Assembly (NCBI GenBank): GCA_023333565.1
Contig: JAJKFH010003762.1
Location: forward strand, 2,232,001-2,296,000
Direction of reading: 5' to 3'
DNA length: 64,000 nucleotides
From: Puffinus mauretanicus
Taxonomy: Eukaryota > Chordata > Aves > Procellariiformes > Procellariidae
The notes beneath the pieces were generated by a model. The model worked only from the letters and a program-made list of their open reading frames with translations, did not search any database and had not been told where the DNA came from. Shown piece after piece: positions 52,441-63,683 of the stretch (its first letter is position 1; each line of letters begins with the position of its first letter). The translations under genes and the position numbers were made by a program.

Positions 52441-54272
52441 TATCTCGTTCAAGTCCCCAACAGAACTTACTCAGTAGTCTAAGGACAAACAGACCACACA
52501 GAGATTAAGAGGAAAGGGAAAGAGAGGATTTTACGCAATTCAGAAGGATTGACTGTGAGAATTATTAGGAAGTTATGATTGTATCAAGGCAAATCTTTCT
52601 TTATTTCAGACTCTTTTTGTGTGTTAGAGATGCTTCACCTTTATGGAGTATTTTAAAAATAGAAGTCAGTTGTGTATTGCTTGTACATTATCTTCAGTAC
52701 TAAATATTGTTGAACTATTGAGAAATGAAAGCACTAGAAAACTGTAAGACCAAACTTAGTAAAAACAACAAGTTACATAAAAAAAGAAAAACTTCATCTC
52801 ACTGTGTTCTTCTTTATTAAAGTATGTCATGTATTTTATCTTTGCAAGAGTTTGATGAGTTTTTGCAAGTAAAATTCTGTTTCCTCTATACTTGCTAATA
52901 GTCATGAGAATCTGTAGTTTGCACCTTCCCATTAAAAATGTATTGTATTTTTTGAAATTATTCACCCCGCCTTTTATCCAGATCATGTCTTTGAAAGGAG
53001 GAAGTAGATAATAAATGGAATAATTCATGATTTCCCATTAAATATGAAACTTTCTTTGCAGAGTTTAGAAAATGAAGTTCTACATAATGTACAGAAGTTG
53101 ATTAGAACTTTTTTTAACCTTTTCAAGAAAAACCTTTCACATTACACAAATGCACAGAGAAGTTTCTTTAGGAAAGGCAAACCAGTCACTTCCCACAGAG
53201 TTCTGTTCTTTAGATCACTGCCTAATTACACTAAATAATATGTTTATCAGGCCCGAAATTCGCAGAGATCATTCATTTGACCAAAAGAAATGTGTGCCTC
53301 TAAGTGCTAAAATCTCTTTTTGAAAGATGTTTAATAAACACTGAATCCTGGTCATGGCAAGCAAGATTGTTAGGAATTATTCAGACAGAAAAAAATACAT
53401 ATTTAAATAATATTGTGAAAGAAATCTAAAATTTATCATGTAGCTCAATAAATGACTTGTGCCATCTCCCTTTCCACAATCAGCAGGGAGTTTGGGATAG
53501 AGTGCCTTAATTTAAAATTTCTTTTACTATGAAAGGATACAGTTCTTTGGTTCTGATTTACCCTTTTCCATAGTTTTTAGTATTTAAAAGTGAAGAAATA
53601 TCCTCATAAAATGTACATGAGTTGATACAACATTCCACCAGTTCTCAACCAGAGTAATGTGAACAAAGAGGGTCATACAGTGCTCCCAAGTCATATCCAA
53701 AGATTGACATCAGCAAGAAGAGCAAAATCTTGGTAGGACCTGAACATGAAAGGGAAAGAACAGTTTACTACTTTCTCCTTTTGCTGTTATGTCCTTCTTT
53801 AGCTGCCTTGAGCTCTCCTCTCTCCCTTTGTCGTCAGAGTGTTATACACAGAAGAAATGGAAGCAGCTCAAATCAGTGCATCACTAGGACTAAGTACTGT
53901 GCAATCAAGGACTGAAGTACAAGGGAAAAGCAGAATCTGCACCTACACATTATCTGTCTGTGTCTGAAATTGCCTTTTGCAAGCTTTCTAATAACAGCAG
54001 GTGCCCCTCCTCCTTCCTTGCCTTAACCCCACACCAAGAAGATATTTTTCCTAACCCTTATTCTTGGCAGTGCCCCTCCCCTGTCAGCTTGAGAGCCTCA
54101 CTCCATAGCACAGAAATGGTCAAATCCACCTTACAACACAAAATTCCCAAGCCTAAATTATGCATGTTCAAATTGGGAAGCCCCAGTAAAGATTTTAAGT
54201 TGTGAGAAAGAAAACATGGCAATATGATAAGCTGTCAATGAAAAAGGGTCCCAATCTATTTGTTGAGTAAAA

Positions 54273-54297
54273 GATTTCATAGGTCACCTATGAAATC
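54273..54297. repeat. 25-bp perfect palindrome
   Basis: GATTTCATAGGT, a central C, then ACCTATGAAATC. The two 12-base arms are exact reverse complements. No repeat family is recognised. Confidence 0.92.
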
Positions 54298-57200
54298 ACC
54301 TTACTAATTTATTTGGTAGAGGTGACAGCTACTAAATTAAAAATTAATCTGGATTAATCAAATCCCCAATCAGCTATTTGTGTTCAGCTTCCTTAAAGAA
54401 CGCAAAAGACTAGAATAAGGACAAATAGAAAAGCAAGTAAATCTGAAATTGAGTTACCAAAACTGTCATGATTTAAATAACATATAAACAGAGGACAGGA
54501 TCAGAAGCAGCCCAGTCTAATAGTAGGGCTTATTAGTCTGTCATGGCTATGATGAAAATAAAGAATAAACACCCTTCAAGCTAGGCCTTCTCATCTCCAC
54601 CAGTGCACAAACCCCATTCTTCTCCCTCAGTGGATTCTCCAGATCATCCTGGCCTCTAATCAGGTGAGGAAGTTTCTTCCTTTTTAGTCTTGGAGGAGAG
54701 ATGGGGATAAATATTCAGAGACCAACTGGTAGAAGAAGTAAGGATGTAGGAAAAACATCTGTTATTTCCACAAACTTATCTTGAGCACTAACACTTAACT
54801 CCCTCATTAATTTTCCAACATCTTTTTTCCTTAACTCTACCTAGCTGATACTGACACTGAAAACAGCAGAAACTTGGCGGGGAGGGTAGTAAATAATATG
54901 TCCCTTTTAATTCTTACTGAAGAACGGAAAAATAATCTTCTATCAGATGGCACTAACAGAAGATTTAAAATGAATACCAGGTAACTTTTGTTCTGGACTT
55001 GCCAGCTTCTTGTACAAATGCTGCCTCAGGAATTAGGGAATGCAATTCTCTAAGACTTCTACCCTTTTCACAGCTTTCAAAATTCAATAGTTCTTTAGTG
55101 GGATTCAGCAGTAAATGTACATGTCTACATCTGAGCTGGTCACCCTAAGCTCTCTATATAAGCAATGGAGAGAAGTAGGTGCTTCAAAGGTCTAATACAC
55201 CTTATTCTAAAGCAGTTGTCTGAATCCTAAAAGATGGGGCTCAACTAATCAAATTACTTATTCTTAATTATTTCCATTGATTATATGGGGTGATCAACCT
55301 AGTCCTCTGGATCAGAGTTAAACTTAGGTGAAAACCCCTTTGCTCTTTTTTGCAGAGAAGGACAAAGGTTTATGGAAGCAAAGGATTGCTACCATATTCA
55401 CAAGTCATCACTCCTAAAGCAAAAATATTATATTCCAGTTTTCAGTATACAATCTGCAAAGTAGTTTAATGATTGATCTGCCCAGTATTAGCTGAGATGG
55501 CTGGCAATTGCTCTAGGGGTCACAGCCACCTGAGAATGGAAGCCTTTGCCTTTTTGTGTTCCAGATAATCTTGAAGTGGACCAGCCTTCTGGTGAATTCT
55601 AAGCAGAACAACCCACTATAACTCAAAAACGTCTGATTGAATGCTTATAAGAAAATTTTGTCCCCTGCCTGAAAAAGTAATATCAGAGCATGTCTTTACT
55701 GACACAAATTTATCAAGCTTTCCATCACACACTGATCCACCCCTCAGAAGACAGAAAACACAAATACAAATTTTTTGCATATCTAGGTCAGCGTGTACCA
55801 TCTCTGTATAATAATTTAGATGTCATCTGACTACCAATGAGTCTTGAGTGAGGACATTAGAACTCGATCATCCGATTCACAGAAACACATCTAGTAAAAT
55901 CGCTCATGTAATATTTTTTTGTTATTACTAAAAAAAGCTGTTCCTCTCAACAAGAGGATTTCAAAGGCTCTCTTTCTAGTCTTTAACTCTTTTTTGATGA
56001 TACGGTTGTCTTTGGACAATTTTCATTTGTATGAAGAGGAGAGAACTGTTACTTGATCCTTCTGGCCCTGGCAAAAAGATCAGGAAACAGGAATGACAGT
56101 GTCAAATTCTGGTCCATTCTAGGCTCCAAACTCATTTGAAGATTCAACCCTTGATGGAAGAGCCTTACTTCACAGTTCATCATGAACTTTTTGACTCTTA
56201 GATCAGTCATAAGGACAATTTTTAATTTTTACTGCAACCTGATTTTGAGCCATTAATGATTTGGTGAGTCAAGACCAAGAAGAGAAAGTATCAGGGAAAG
56301 CACACTGAAGGCCAGTGCAGTCGGCCAACCTCCTCATAAGCTTACAAAGGCCTAATTCTGTGGCAAGAAAGTAGTCACATTCTGCATTAATGAGAACCTT
56401 TACTTTTTTTCCATTTCCAGCTTCTTGCACCACATTCACTTCTTATTTCAAGTTAAAGTCTTAGAGAAGGAAACAAAACAAAATCAATGAAAAAAACAAA
56501 GCAATATCCTGTTTTAATATAATTAAAATACTATCTTTCTTAAGCATTGTTTTTTCTTCCTTTTCTGTCATATCATCCTGGGACAAAAAATTATTACAAA
56601 GAAAAAACATCTCCACATTTTTCCACGGAAAAATAAGATTGTAACATAAGCACATGTAAAGGAATTCTTCTCATTTGCTTAAGTTTGGAACAGAGTACAA
56701 CACTGTGTAATAGAAGGATAACTGCAACCTTTTTTTCCTTCAACTATGAACAAACTAGCTTATCTTAATTGTAAAGAATGTGAAGGATACAATTTTAGAG
56801 AACAGCTTTAAAGCATGTTGCTTGTTTCCATAAATGTAATACTACCCATACATTCCTTTATTTAGGAGGTAATAAATTTTTTATCTGCCTAATATGCACC
56901 AAAAATACCCCAAAGGGTGTTTAATACTAAGCAGGAGTGTGGCTACAAGGATTTGTCTTGACAAAATAATGACTGACTTACTAAGTTAACCTCCATATTA
57001 AACAAAAGTACAGATATTTAGGTGGCAAAAGAAAGATATCCTGTCCTTTTATAAAGAAGTGCAATAATCTACTTCTGGAATGGAAACAGTATTTAAAAAA
57101 CTACACAGTATATTATAAGCTGTTTCTCACACTTTTTTTAATAAAAGCCTCTGTTGTCTGCTGAGACATACAAAGCATAACATTGATTTCAGTAAGATCA

Positions 57201-57718
57201 TTTACAGATGTGGAATTGCCTTACTTTATAAATCGATTTAAAATTACAGTTGATGCATTTAGCTTTTTATAACTATATCAGCCTAGTACTACTATAACTG
57301 CGTAGCTGCTAGTTTGTTATGATTTGTTTGCTCTCAAATGATTATATCAGGTTTGTGGAACAGCATTAGCAAATTACATACTACAGAAATTTTGCAACTG
57401 CTGAGCTATTATCAAAAGCTAAAATTCTGAGAATAATTAAATACACAGAACATGAACATAATCTTTTAAAAGATGTACTTAAAAAATCTCCATAGAAATA
57501 AACCAGAATACATATGATATTTCAGTTTAACCTTTTAAGAGGCTTTGAGAACTTTGAAAAACAGCATATTACAAAACAGTAAGGAAACACCCCACTTTGT
57601 GTAGGTATTGCAGAACAGATGGTAAAATTCTCACTTCATTGTGGGTTTCCTTGCTGGTTTCCTTTTCCACAGCCTCCAGACTCAGGGTTTGGTTATAAAA
57701 AGAAAAATTGTATAGGAA

Positions 57719-57772
57719 GGTTTTTTGGGTTGGTTTTTTTTGTTTGTTTGTGGTTGTTTTTTTTTTTTTTAA
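57719..57772. repeat. T-rich/GTTT low-complexity stretch
   Basis: Contains GGTTTTTTGGGTTGGTTTTT, TTTGTTTGTTTGTGG and a T run before AATAGCAG. Simple low-complexity sequence. Confidence 0.85.
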
Positions 57773-59348
57773 TAGCAGTAAAAGGCTGACCTGATCAAAT
57801 CAGAGCTGTAAAATGCACTTTGAAGCCCCAAGGCCTTCCTAAAATAGCAGTGACTTCCTGTGTAATCACAGAGAGAACACTTCTGTCCCTAGCATGGTGT
57901 GCGTACTATGGAAATCCACTGGGGCTAAAGACTGAAACGGCTCACTGGGAAGGCAAGTCAGTCTGCAACAATCGTTGTAGCACAACGACTACAGCAGCAC
58001 TGCATAGCTGGTACGGAACGAGGGTGACAATAAGTGAATGCACTTATTTCTGTGCTTGCTCCCTGAGGTCTGGTACTTCTTCCCCCTTCACAGAGCAACT
58101 ACACTACCCTTAATTCAGGGGACAGGACCTCTGTCAACACAGCATTTGCTCGGGAAGGATCTGTTCCTTATGTTGGTCCAGCTCATGCAGAATGTGACCA
58201 AGTCACAGACCAATCTTCGTTTCCTTCTCTTTAAGCAGGGAAAATTTAAACCAGCTATGACACCTAGCACGATTAGTATGACAGCACGATCAAAGGTAAC
58301 TGTCCCACATCAACCACGTGTACTCACAGAGCAGTAACATGGCACTTCCCACTGCCTCACCGAACTCACTTTCCTGTCACTATCAGGCTGCTCTCTCTCT
58401 CAGTTAACTCCGACAACAGAGTCTCTCCAACAGAAACACAAGAACAAATTGAACTTTGCAAACCCTAGGATGATATATTGAGGAAGTCCTGCCCAATCCC
58501 ATCATGAACTAATCTTTAGTCCATCATCTTTGAACCTAGTCTTAATTCAAATAAAAGAAGTGGGGTATAAGTTTTCTTTAAACAGATTGCTCTCCTAGAT
58601 CATCAGACCAGATACATTACAATTTTTGTACCGACAGTCAGAACGCTTATTAGCTTTATCATGTTACCATTGTAAAAATAAAGGTGAATCGGACATGTAT
58701 CACAGGAAAGGAAAGTGTGTCTGCTGGCTGAGTATTATATGGTATGGTTTAGGACACTGCTGAAGTTATTACCCCTCAACTCAAATTTGGTAATTTTCTA
58801 GATTTTCATTTGAAAGTTTTTAGGGAAGGTTTGCAGGTACATTCTTAGGCTAGGAAGGAGAAAAGAAGCATGTTTTGCAAGAAACTAGCTGGTCAAATTC
58901 CTGTCTGTTTGATAGAATGTTTTTATGCTGCAAGGGTGATCTTGCAATATTAATTGTTAAGGTGCCTAGAGCCCTTGTATATGCATCTTTTTATTATTTA
59001 AATATTGAAATAAATAAATCATCTCACTTAAGCAACCAGCAACTCAGATTTGTTAGAATTCTTTCATTAATTTTGATGGTGCCGAACCCCAGATCTGTTA
59101 AAAGACTGCAGAAGAATAAGTCAGTCGTAGTCTCTTGTAACTTCTAAATGTAAATACCTCAGCTGTAAGAAATCAAAAGTTATCTAGATTTCTTTCATTC
59201 ATTGGGTTTTTAAATAACTAATGGTGTATTAAATGCTTCACCGCAGAAATCAGCACTTGGACTTGGCTAAATAATAATTCAAAATTACAAGAACGTGTAT
59301 GTCTGTATACTAAGCTTCCACCCCAGAGGAGATACTTCACAGAGGCTC

Positions 59349-59385
59349 AGGGAAAAAAAAAAGAAAAAAGAAAAAAAAAAGAAGC
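59349..59385. repeat. A-rich purine tract
   Basis: CAGGG is followed by A10 G A6 G A10 and GAAG: interrupted poly-A, all purine on the plus strand. It lies about 290 bp beyond the exon 2 donor, inside the intron between coding exons 2 and 3. Confidence 0.85.
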
Positions 59386-59675
59386 ACAATTTCAAGTATA
59401 ATTACTGACACAATCTTAACAATAATGTTACAAATGTGATATAATACTTTGGTAAATATACAAATTAGTAAAACCAAAGAGCTAAATGCTTTGATATGTT
59501 TAAGATCAGGAGAAATGAGCCATCATTATTTAATAACAACTTCAATTTTTAAATGCCAAGTTCCACTAAAAAGGGTAGGGCCTAGGGAACTTTAAGTTTA
59601 AATGATTATGATTACTAGAAACAAAGGAAACAATAAACTTATGGATGTTAAAATGCCTCAAAAAAGCCAACTTAC

Positions 59676-59759
59676 GCAGCAGCTTCTTGTTTTGACAACC
59701 CTTTGATATTCTTCGCCAAATACTCATCTATGCCATCTTTGTCTTTGATCAAATGAATC
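59676..59759 (-). CDS. TTC29: TTC29 coding exon 2 (residues 31-59)
   Basis: This 84-bp exon follows the acceptor TTTAAATTTAG and ends at GCTGC|GTAAGT. It gives IHLIKDKDGIDEYLAKNIK and then GLSKQEAAA. The human counterpart, from memory, is QLIKEKDDIDHYLEVNFKGLSKEEVAA, so the LIK-KD-ID-YL and GLSK-E-AA pattern is clear. The exon is too short for many ORF finders and contains no ATG of its own. It leaves two bases (GC) that join T of exon 3 to make Ala59. The segment is charged and probably helical, ahead of the TPR domain. The intron to exon 3 is 14.3 kb, and the one before it is 3.8 kb. Confidence 0.92.
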
Positions 59760-61306
59760 CTAAATTTAAATGAAAAAAATTAAAAGAAACACTGTGAGGT
59801 GCTAACATAGACTTCTGCAGCATGTATAATATATTAGCATTGCCAAGTAGAGTGAAATACTGAAATATTGACAAAGTAATATATCAGGCATTCTATAAAC
59901 ACATACAAATATATTTTTAATTTTTTGGTCTGTAGCTATTTCAAATCTTTATTTCTGAAAGAAAACAGAGTTGGTATTAGCTTTCAAGGACCTGGTTACC
60001 TGATATTGCTGTCTAAACTGGAAGAAATTTTGTATTAGCTAAATCAATAAGAATTGATTAAGCTATCCATATTTAAACTGTTTTCTAAACCAGAATCATT
60101 ACATTTTTGTATTATCAGTATGGACCAGAGTAGTCCAATCCATTTTGTATTTAACTTTTTCAAAATTAAAAAAAAGAAAATCAAGCCCAAATCAAAATAT
60201 TTTCCTTAGTGCAATGCAGACTTTTAATACTGCTCTCAGCTTTCCACAGTTTGAGCAGCATATTGCAAAAGGTGGTCCACTAAGGGGGTAATCCAAAGGG
60301 CATTAAAATAAACAGCAAATTTCAGGATGCACGGATCTAATTTTAAAATTTGAACTGTACATCATTTCACCTTTCACTCGAGCCATCATCTCTTTGCATC
60401 TCCACTCTGATACACAAGAGATGCGTTGAATTTTAAAAGATAATATGCACTTACTGACCATAAAGTGTATTTAAGTAGATTCTGATATCCTAACAGTAGA
60501 GGATATTATCTTTATAAAAGTAATGTGAATTTATTTTTATTCTTCTTTAAAAGAGCATAAAGGTTGTCTGGTTAATCAGTCAAACATAAAAGAAATTCAA
60601 CATTAGTGTTCCACATAAATCTATTACTTTCCTCTTTCTCTGTCTGTATTACACTGCTGTCTTTCATTACAGGGATGAGAGTAAATTCTTTTCATAATGT
60701 TAGCTAATATAAGCGTCATTGCTCTGAGAATACCAAAGACACTTCATGAAGTTCATTTAAATGAAAACAAAATAGCTAAGCAATGTAGAGATATTTTGAC
60801 ATGTCTGTATTTAACACAATGTAATAGTGAAAACTTCCGGCACAAATAGGGCATTTAAATTTGTTCCAGAATTTACTACTACTGAGCTGCACCAACAGAG
60901 GCTTATGCTTTCAATCTGCACATAACACAATCCACATGAGTTGCTGCTGATCATGCAAAATGTACACCTTTTGGATATTGCCATAAAAATTCAGTTATAG
61001 TCAATACCAAAATTTAATCAATATCAAAAATTTCACACCAAAATAGTCACAGTTTAGGAAGATAAAAATGTCATTAGGATAATGAAGTTAAGGTAATTAC
61101 TGTATATTTTAAACTGATGTAAAACGTATTTCAAGATACAATAGGTTTATATGAGGTAATAGAAAAATTGAAAAATAGTATCTCTGGGTAATTAAATACG
61201 AAGTATTCAGTAGACAACACATAAAACCCTGGCTGACCTTTGTACTTCAAGACTGCAAAAATGAGCTTTCTGCACATCAGTAACATATACAGAACACACC
61301 AGATAT

Positions 61307-61331
61307 GGGGCGGAGGGGGGAAGGGGGGGGG
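61307..61331 (+). repeat. G-rich tract with G-quadruplex potential
   Basis: G4, CGGA, G6, AA, G9 in 25 bases. The runs are long enough to form four G-tracts in the plus strand, which is the non-template strand for plus transcription and the template for TTC29. Confidence 0.65.
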
Positions 61332-62694
61332 AAGACAGTCCAAACCCCCAAACTGAAACAGTCAACTACAACAAGCAAATTCCTAGGCATCACTATCCGC
61401 TCACTGCAATTTAATCTACATTGCAGTTAAAAAGCATCTCAAACTGGAACAAAGGAAAGGCTGATGCCTTCTCATTATCTTCTCAAAGGTATTTTAATAA
61501 AAAACAATCAGGGGAAAACCCCCTAGAATCATGTACAATTTAAAATGTCACCTGCCTTATAGTCAAGATATAAATTTCTGAGTTCTGACTGGTAACCCCC
61601 CCTGTGACTTAAAGACAACTCCAGCCAAAGGGAAAAAAAACCCAAAAGCAACAACTTGCAAACAAATTACTGTTAAACAGTCCCTGTTTTGGACTGATGC
61701 AACTCCAAACACGGTCATCCATCATAAAGAATTTAAGTTAATAAAAATAATAAATACTTATTTCATCCTGGCTGTTATTATCAATGATGTTAATGTAGCA
61801 ATAACACAGAAAAGACAGGCAGATGGTACATAGGAAAAAATACAGAGTATAAAATTTCATCAATTCAAATAATCATTATTTAAAATGGTTTGTTATATGC
61901 AATGAGAATTAAAAACAATAAAAGTAATTAATGTGAAGAACTGAGACTGTGACTTGCAATGGACATTGTTTCTTAATAGAGAAATGAGGTGAGGATGGCA
62001 CTGGCTAAGAGCAGTGTTTCTTTTCTTCCAGAAATTGTCACTTGTTTTTTTCCAAACTTTTAGCCTTATTTCTCCAGTGTTTCCATGATGACTCACTATA
62101 TTTCATAAATAGTTTATAAAAAAGTCTACTTGACCTGTAAATTGGCTCCTATTTAATTTTAAATCACTCACTTATTAAAGACAAATATATTTTAATCCAA
62201 CAGACACCTATCCCAGAGTTAACATTTTACACCGTGAGTTCCTGTAAGTATTTCTGTTACTAGTCTACACAGCAAAAAAAAAGCTACTGATTTTTTTCTA
62301 GAAATAAACTTCATGATAAATACACCTGGCTTTTTAATCAAAGAACAGAACAAAGTCACATAAAGGACCAAACTGATTCTCACATAACTTTCTATCCCCG
62401 CTGCCTATTCTGTTAACTCAGATTCCAGTTTTCTCAAAATGTCAAAGAAAACGGCAGAGCTTGTCTTGCTCTAATTACTAGGTGTCTACAGCATGGTCTA
62501 GACCATTACAGAATCACACATTTCTTTTCTGCAAATAGGCACAACTTCTATAGGACTGCTGCAGAATGATCTTGAACATGAAACTCCCCAACTAAAGGGA
62601 AGAAACAAGCCTCCTACCTCTGGGGTGAGTTCTCTAGCAATGTAGTTACCGGAAAAAGTGATGACTGCAGAACATGGCTCCAGCCATAAAAGAT

Positions 62695-62717
62695 TAAAAA
62701 AAAAAAAAAAAAAAAAT
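62695..62717 (+). repeat. Poly-A run
   Basis: A long uninterrupted A run after AAAAGATT. No retroposon body or target-site duplication is recognised around it, so it is listed as a simple repeat. Confidence 0.85.
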
Positions 62718-62889
62718 TGTAAGACTTCACTGCATGTCCTTATTCTATCAATGTGTGAGAGGACACCTATCAGTATGAGCCCCTCAGAAAGGCTGGGCTC
62801 AAGGATACCATGTTTCTTGATCCTTATTGCTTTTAGACATGGACATGCAGCTGCTGATCCCTGAGATGCCCCAGACTTTTCAGCCAAAG

Positions 62890-62962
62890 GCTAAGAGGAA
62901 TGATAGGATGGGGGGGGGGGGGGAAGAAAAAAAAAAAGAAGAGGAGGAAGAAGAAAACAACC
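62890..62962 (+). repeat. Long purine tract with G14 and poly-A
   Basis: From CTAAGAGGAATGATAGGA the plus strand is nearly all purine: G14 (62910-62923), then AAG with an A11 run, then GAAGAGGAGGAAGAAGAAAAC. Such tracts can adopt triplex (H-DNA) structures. Confidence 0.85.
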
Positions 62963-63586
62963 ACAAGTCTTTCTGAAATGGAGGCAATTCCAGGAAAAGA
63001 GCATAGTGGGGCAGCATAGTAACTGAGAGACCAGTACTTGCTAAGGGAGACAAAAATGTATGGATACGAGTAACTAAGAGGAGAAATGAGTGCAACGGAA
63101 GGGAAAGCCATGTAGCCATGTGCAAGAAGAAGATGGCTTAAAAGTATTATGGCACTGTTGTTAACTCTTTCAGTACAGGATAATGTTTTTCAAGCCAGTT
63201 TTATTCATTATATTTTGAGAGACACGAAACTGTTTTGTGCCTGAATGGAAAAAAAAAAAAAAATCTTGTTTTTTCATCCAAATAAGTACATTTTCAATGA
63301 CCTACATTCGTATGAATGCTAAATGGAAATAACTTCCTACGGCTCTCGAAGAGGTTTTGAAAAATTAGGATGAGATATTTACCTTAAACAGAACACATTT
63401 CCTATTTCATCTTTTTTCTCTTTTAATTATGAAACTTTTCTAAGAGAGAATTTCCTTGCCTCTGATTTTTGCAGTTTTAAACATTTTAAATAAATTTAAA
63501 CATTTAAACATAATTTGTCATCTCGGCATAGCTGATTGAAGCTATTCACAGTAAACATGATACTCTGAAAGAAAAGAGGTACATAC

Positions 63587-63678
63587 CTTGCAAAGTCTAA
63601 TGAGAGGCAAACAGTCTGCTCTATGAACCTGGGATGCTTCCCTGGGCTTGGTACGATCGCTTGAGGCAACAGATTCAT
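63587..63678 (-). CDS. TTC29: TTC29 coding exon 1 (start codon, residues 1-30 and part of 31)
   Basis: This exon encodes the poorly conserved N-terminus. The ATG is at 63678-63676, and the peptide begins MNLLPQ, compared with MTTLPP in the human protein from memory. The exon itself starts at 63683, five bases before the ATG, right after a long T-rich tract ending in TAG, a strong acceptor. The leader is therefore spliced from an upstream exon. The donor is CAAG|GTATGT, with the GT at 63586-63585. The exon carries 30 full codons plus AG, and the next exon supplies G to make Arg31. There is an A at position -3 of the start. No TPR motif is present in this segment. It is assigned by phase, position and the weak N-terminal match, so it is less certain than the other exons. 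An upstream in-frame ATG cannot be excluded, since no stop precedes the ATG within the exon. Confidence 0.82.
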
Positions 63679-63683
63679 TTTAA

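Larger units (their letters stand above)
45350..59675 (-). other. TTC29 intron between coding exons 2 and 3
   Basis: A 14.3-kb intron. It contains an isolated CpG-rich patch (48446-48605), a long-stem foldback (49182-49268), a 25-bp palindrome (54273-54297), T/TG-rich homopolymer stretches (49984-50002, 57719-57772), a TA/TG tract (47149-47195) and a purine tract (59349-59385). An acceptor-led open frame lies at 52162-52440. A relic with a GATTTCAGTAAGATCATTTA core is near 57182-57215. The rest is unremarkable AT-rich sequence. Confidence 0.85.
59760..63586 (-). other. TTC29 intron between coding exons 1 and 2
   Basis: A 3.8-kb intron. It holds a G-rich tract at 61307-61331, an A28-like run at 62695-62717 and a G14/purine tract at 62890-62962. 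I see no gene in it; the minus-strand frames at 62498-63125 are low-complexity shadows of these tracts. Confidence 0.85.
10598..63683 (-). other. TTC29: TTC29 gene locus, partial: six coding exons, 3' end not in window
   Basis: Six minus-strand exons join into one open frame of 295 codons. Seen directly: each internal exon has an AG acceptor and GT donor, and the phases chain correctly (exon ends leave 2, 2, 1, 1, 1 and 0 bases; each next exon supplies the rest). The translation follows human TTC29 as I remember it, including the blocks [61 protein letters not shown] and DKMLENKE. Family knowledge: TTC29 is a TPR-repeat protein of motile cilia and sperm flagella, and human loss-of-function alleles cause malformed sperm flagella with male infertility. 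The C-terminal part, about 180 residues by comparison with the human protein, is not found. No promoter or non-coding first exon is identified; the leader before the ATG is spliced, so the gene extends past 63683. Confidence 0.93.

Noticed and set aside
62498..63125. Several minus-strand frames with poly-Phe/Ser/Pro runs
   Set aside because: They are translations of the poly-A, G14 and GAA tracts, which are low-complexity.
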